Shown one piece after another: positions 63,831 to 64,000 of a stretch of DNA of 64,000 nt. The notes under the pieces are model-generated. The model made no database searches. It saw only the letters and a program-made list of their open reading frames with translations, and had not been told where the DNA came from. Source of the stretch: Alphaproteobacteria bacterium (GTDB taxonomy: Bacteria; Pseudomonadota; Alphaproteobacteria; UBA2966); the NCBI GenBank assembly GCA_018650465.1, contig JABIFY010000038.1, positions 1-64,000 of the forward strand, read 5' to 3'. Both the position numbers and the translations under genes were made by a program. Positions within the stretch are counted from its first letter, which is position 1; every line of letters starts with the position of its first letter.

Positions 63831-64000
63831 ATGACAGCCTTTGCCCTTATCGTTGCCGCCGGACGCGGTGCCCGTATGCGGACGGAAACACCCAAGCAGT
63901 ATTTGAAGCTGGGGGGTGTGTCCATCTTGCGGCGCACGGTTCTTGCTTTTCTGGACCACCCTGGCATTTCCGGCGTGCAAGTCGTTTATCACCCGGACGA
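63831..64000 (+). CDS. ispD: 2-C-methyl-D-erythritol 4-phosphate cytidylyltransferase, 5' part (likely IspDF)
   Basis: Only the first 56 codons are in the window. They show the nucleotidyltransferase start ALIVAAGRGARMRTETPKQYLKLGGVSILRRTVLAFLDH, with the CTP-binding loop AAGRGARM and PKQY. This enzyme makes CDP-ME in the non-mevalonate isoprenoid route. In most alphaproteobacteria it is fused to IspF as IspDF and lies next to dusB; the fusion cannot be checked here because the gene runs off the end. Confidence 0.9.
   Translation, partial: MTAFALIVAAGRGARMRTETPKQYLKLGGVSILRRTVLAFLDHPGISGVQVVYHPD

Noticed and set aside
1-64000. CRISPR array, prophage, insertion sequence, tRNA or rRNA
   Set aside because: No regularly spaced repeats, no phage or transposase gene, no cloverleaf-like segment and no rRNA-like stretch were seen while reading the gaps on both strands.

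Overview
The window looks like chromosomal DNA of an alphaproteobacterium of Rhodospirillales grade. This rests on an HdaA-type DnaA regulator, the dusB(nifR3)-ntrB-ntrC block, a gene that appears to start the ispD part of ispDF, the sdhE-mfd / recG neighbourhood, purM-purN beside a PerM-type permease and hdaA, and MazG, NtrC and cox-family genes of alphaproteobacterial type. No prophage, insertion sequence, CRISPR array, rRNA or tRNA gene was seen. Almost all the sequence is coding, and gaps are short.

Left part (1-16.8 kb): mazG; a YdfG-like dehydrogenase; a frameshifted SocA/Panacea-domain gene; an orphan membrane-anchored CoxG; a PAS histidine kinase; a class III nucleotide cyclase; and a B12-binding radical SAM enzyme. 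A probable catabolic operon follows (SDR, MarR, acyl-CoA dehydrogenase, Old Yellow Enzyme with a fused fibronectin-III-like domain, aryl-CoA ligase). It is preceded by a perfect 20-bp palindrome that is a good MarR operator candidate. Next come a hybrid THI5/NMT1-histidine kinase and a nitrilase-family amidase.

Middle (16.8-30.5 kb): a leftward run (PerM-type permease, hdaA, an active-site-deficient SDR, DUF2147, PPOX, LysE), then DUF2066 divergent from purM-purN, ndk, a GST, an ABC-F ATPase, a PhyH dioxygenase, an unknown gene, and a thioesterase-TetR pair with a palindromic operator candidate.

The cox region (30.8-41.7 kb) is the most coherent accessory system. It holds coxS-coxL-coxM, a strong intrinsic terminator, then coxD-coxE, a two-gene XdhC pair, a molybdopterin-binding/nucleotidyltransferase fusion, a SufS cysteine desulfurase, a SufU/IscU-like scaffold and a LysE-type exporter. 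CoxL carries AYRGAGR, the form II loop, so it should be treated as a molybdenum hydroxylase of unproven substrate and not as a proven CO dehydrogenase. The cluster seems to bring together the enzyme, its maturation machinery, its cofactor cytidylylation and its sulfur supply.

Right part (41.7-64 kb): paaY divergent from a 3-oxoadipyl-CoA thiolase, a metallophosphodiesterase, a YcaQ-like glycosylase whose conserved N-terminus lies upstream of its first ATG, mfd-sdhE, recG, a GNAT, a secreted HExxxH protein with Sel1 repeats, and the nitrogen regulators ntrC-ntrB-dusB. A four-gene ABC exporter operon, a DsbA/HCCA-isomerase-like gene and a cytochrome P460 then lie between dusB and the ispD start. 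All functional calls are from reading motifs and recalled family resemblance; no database search was run.
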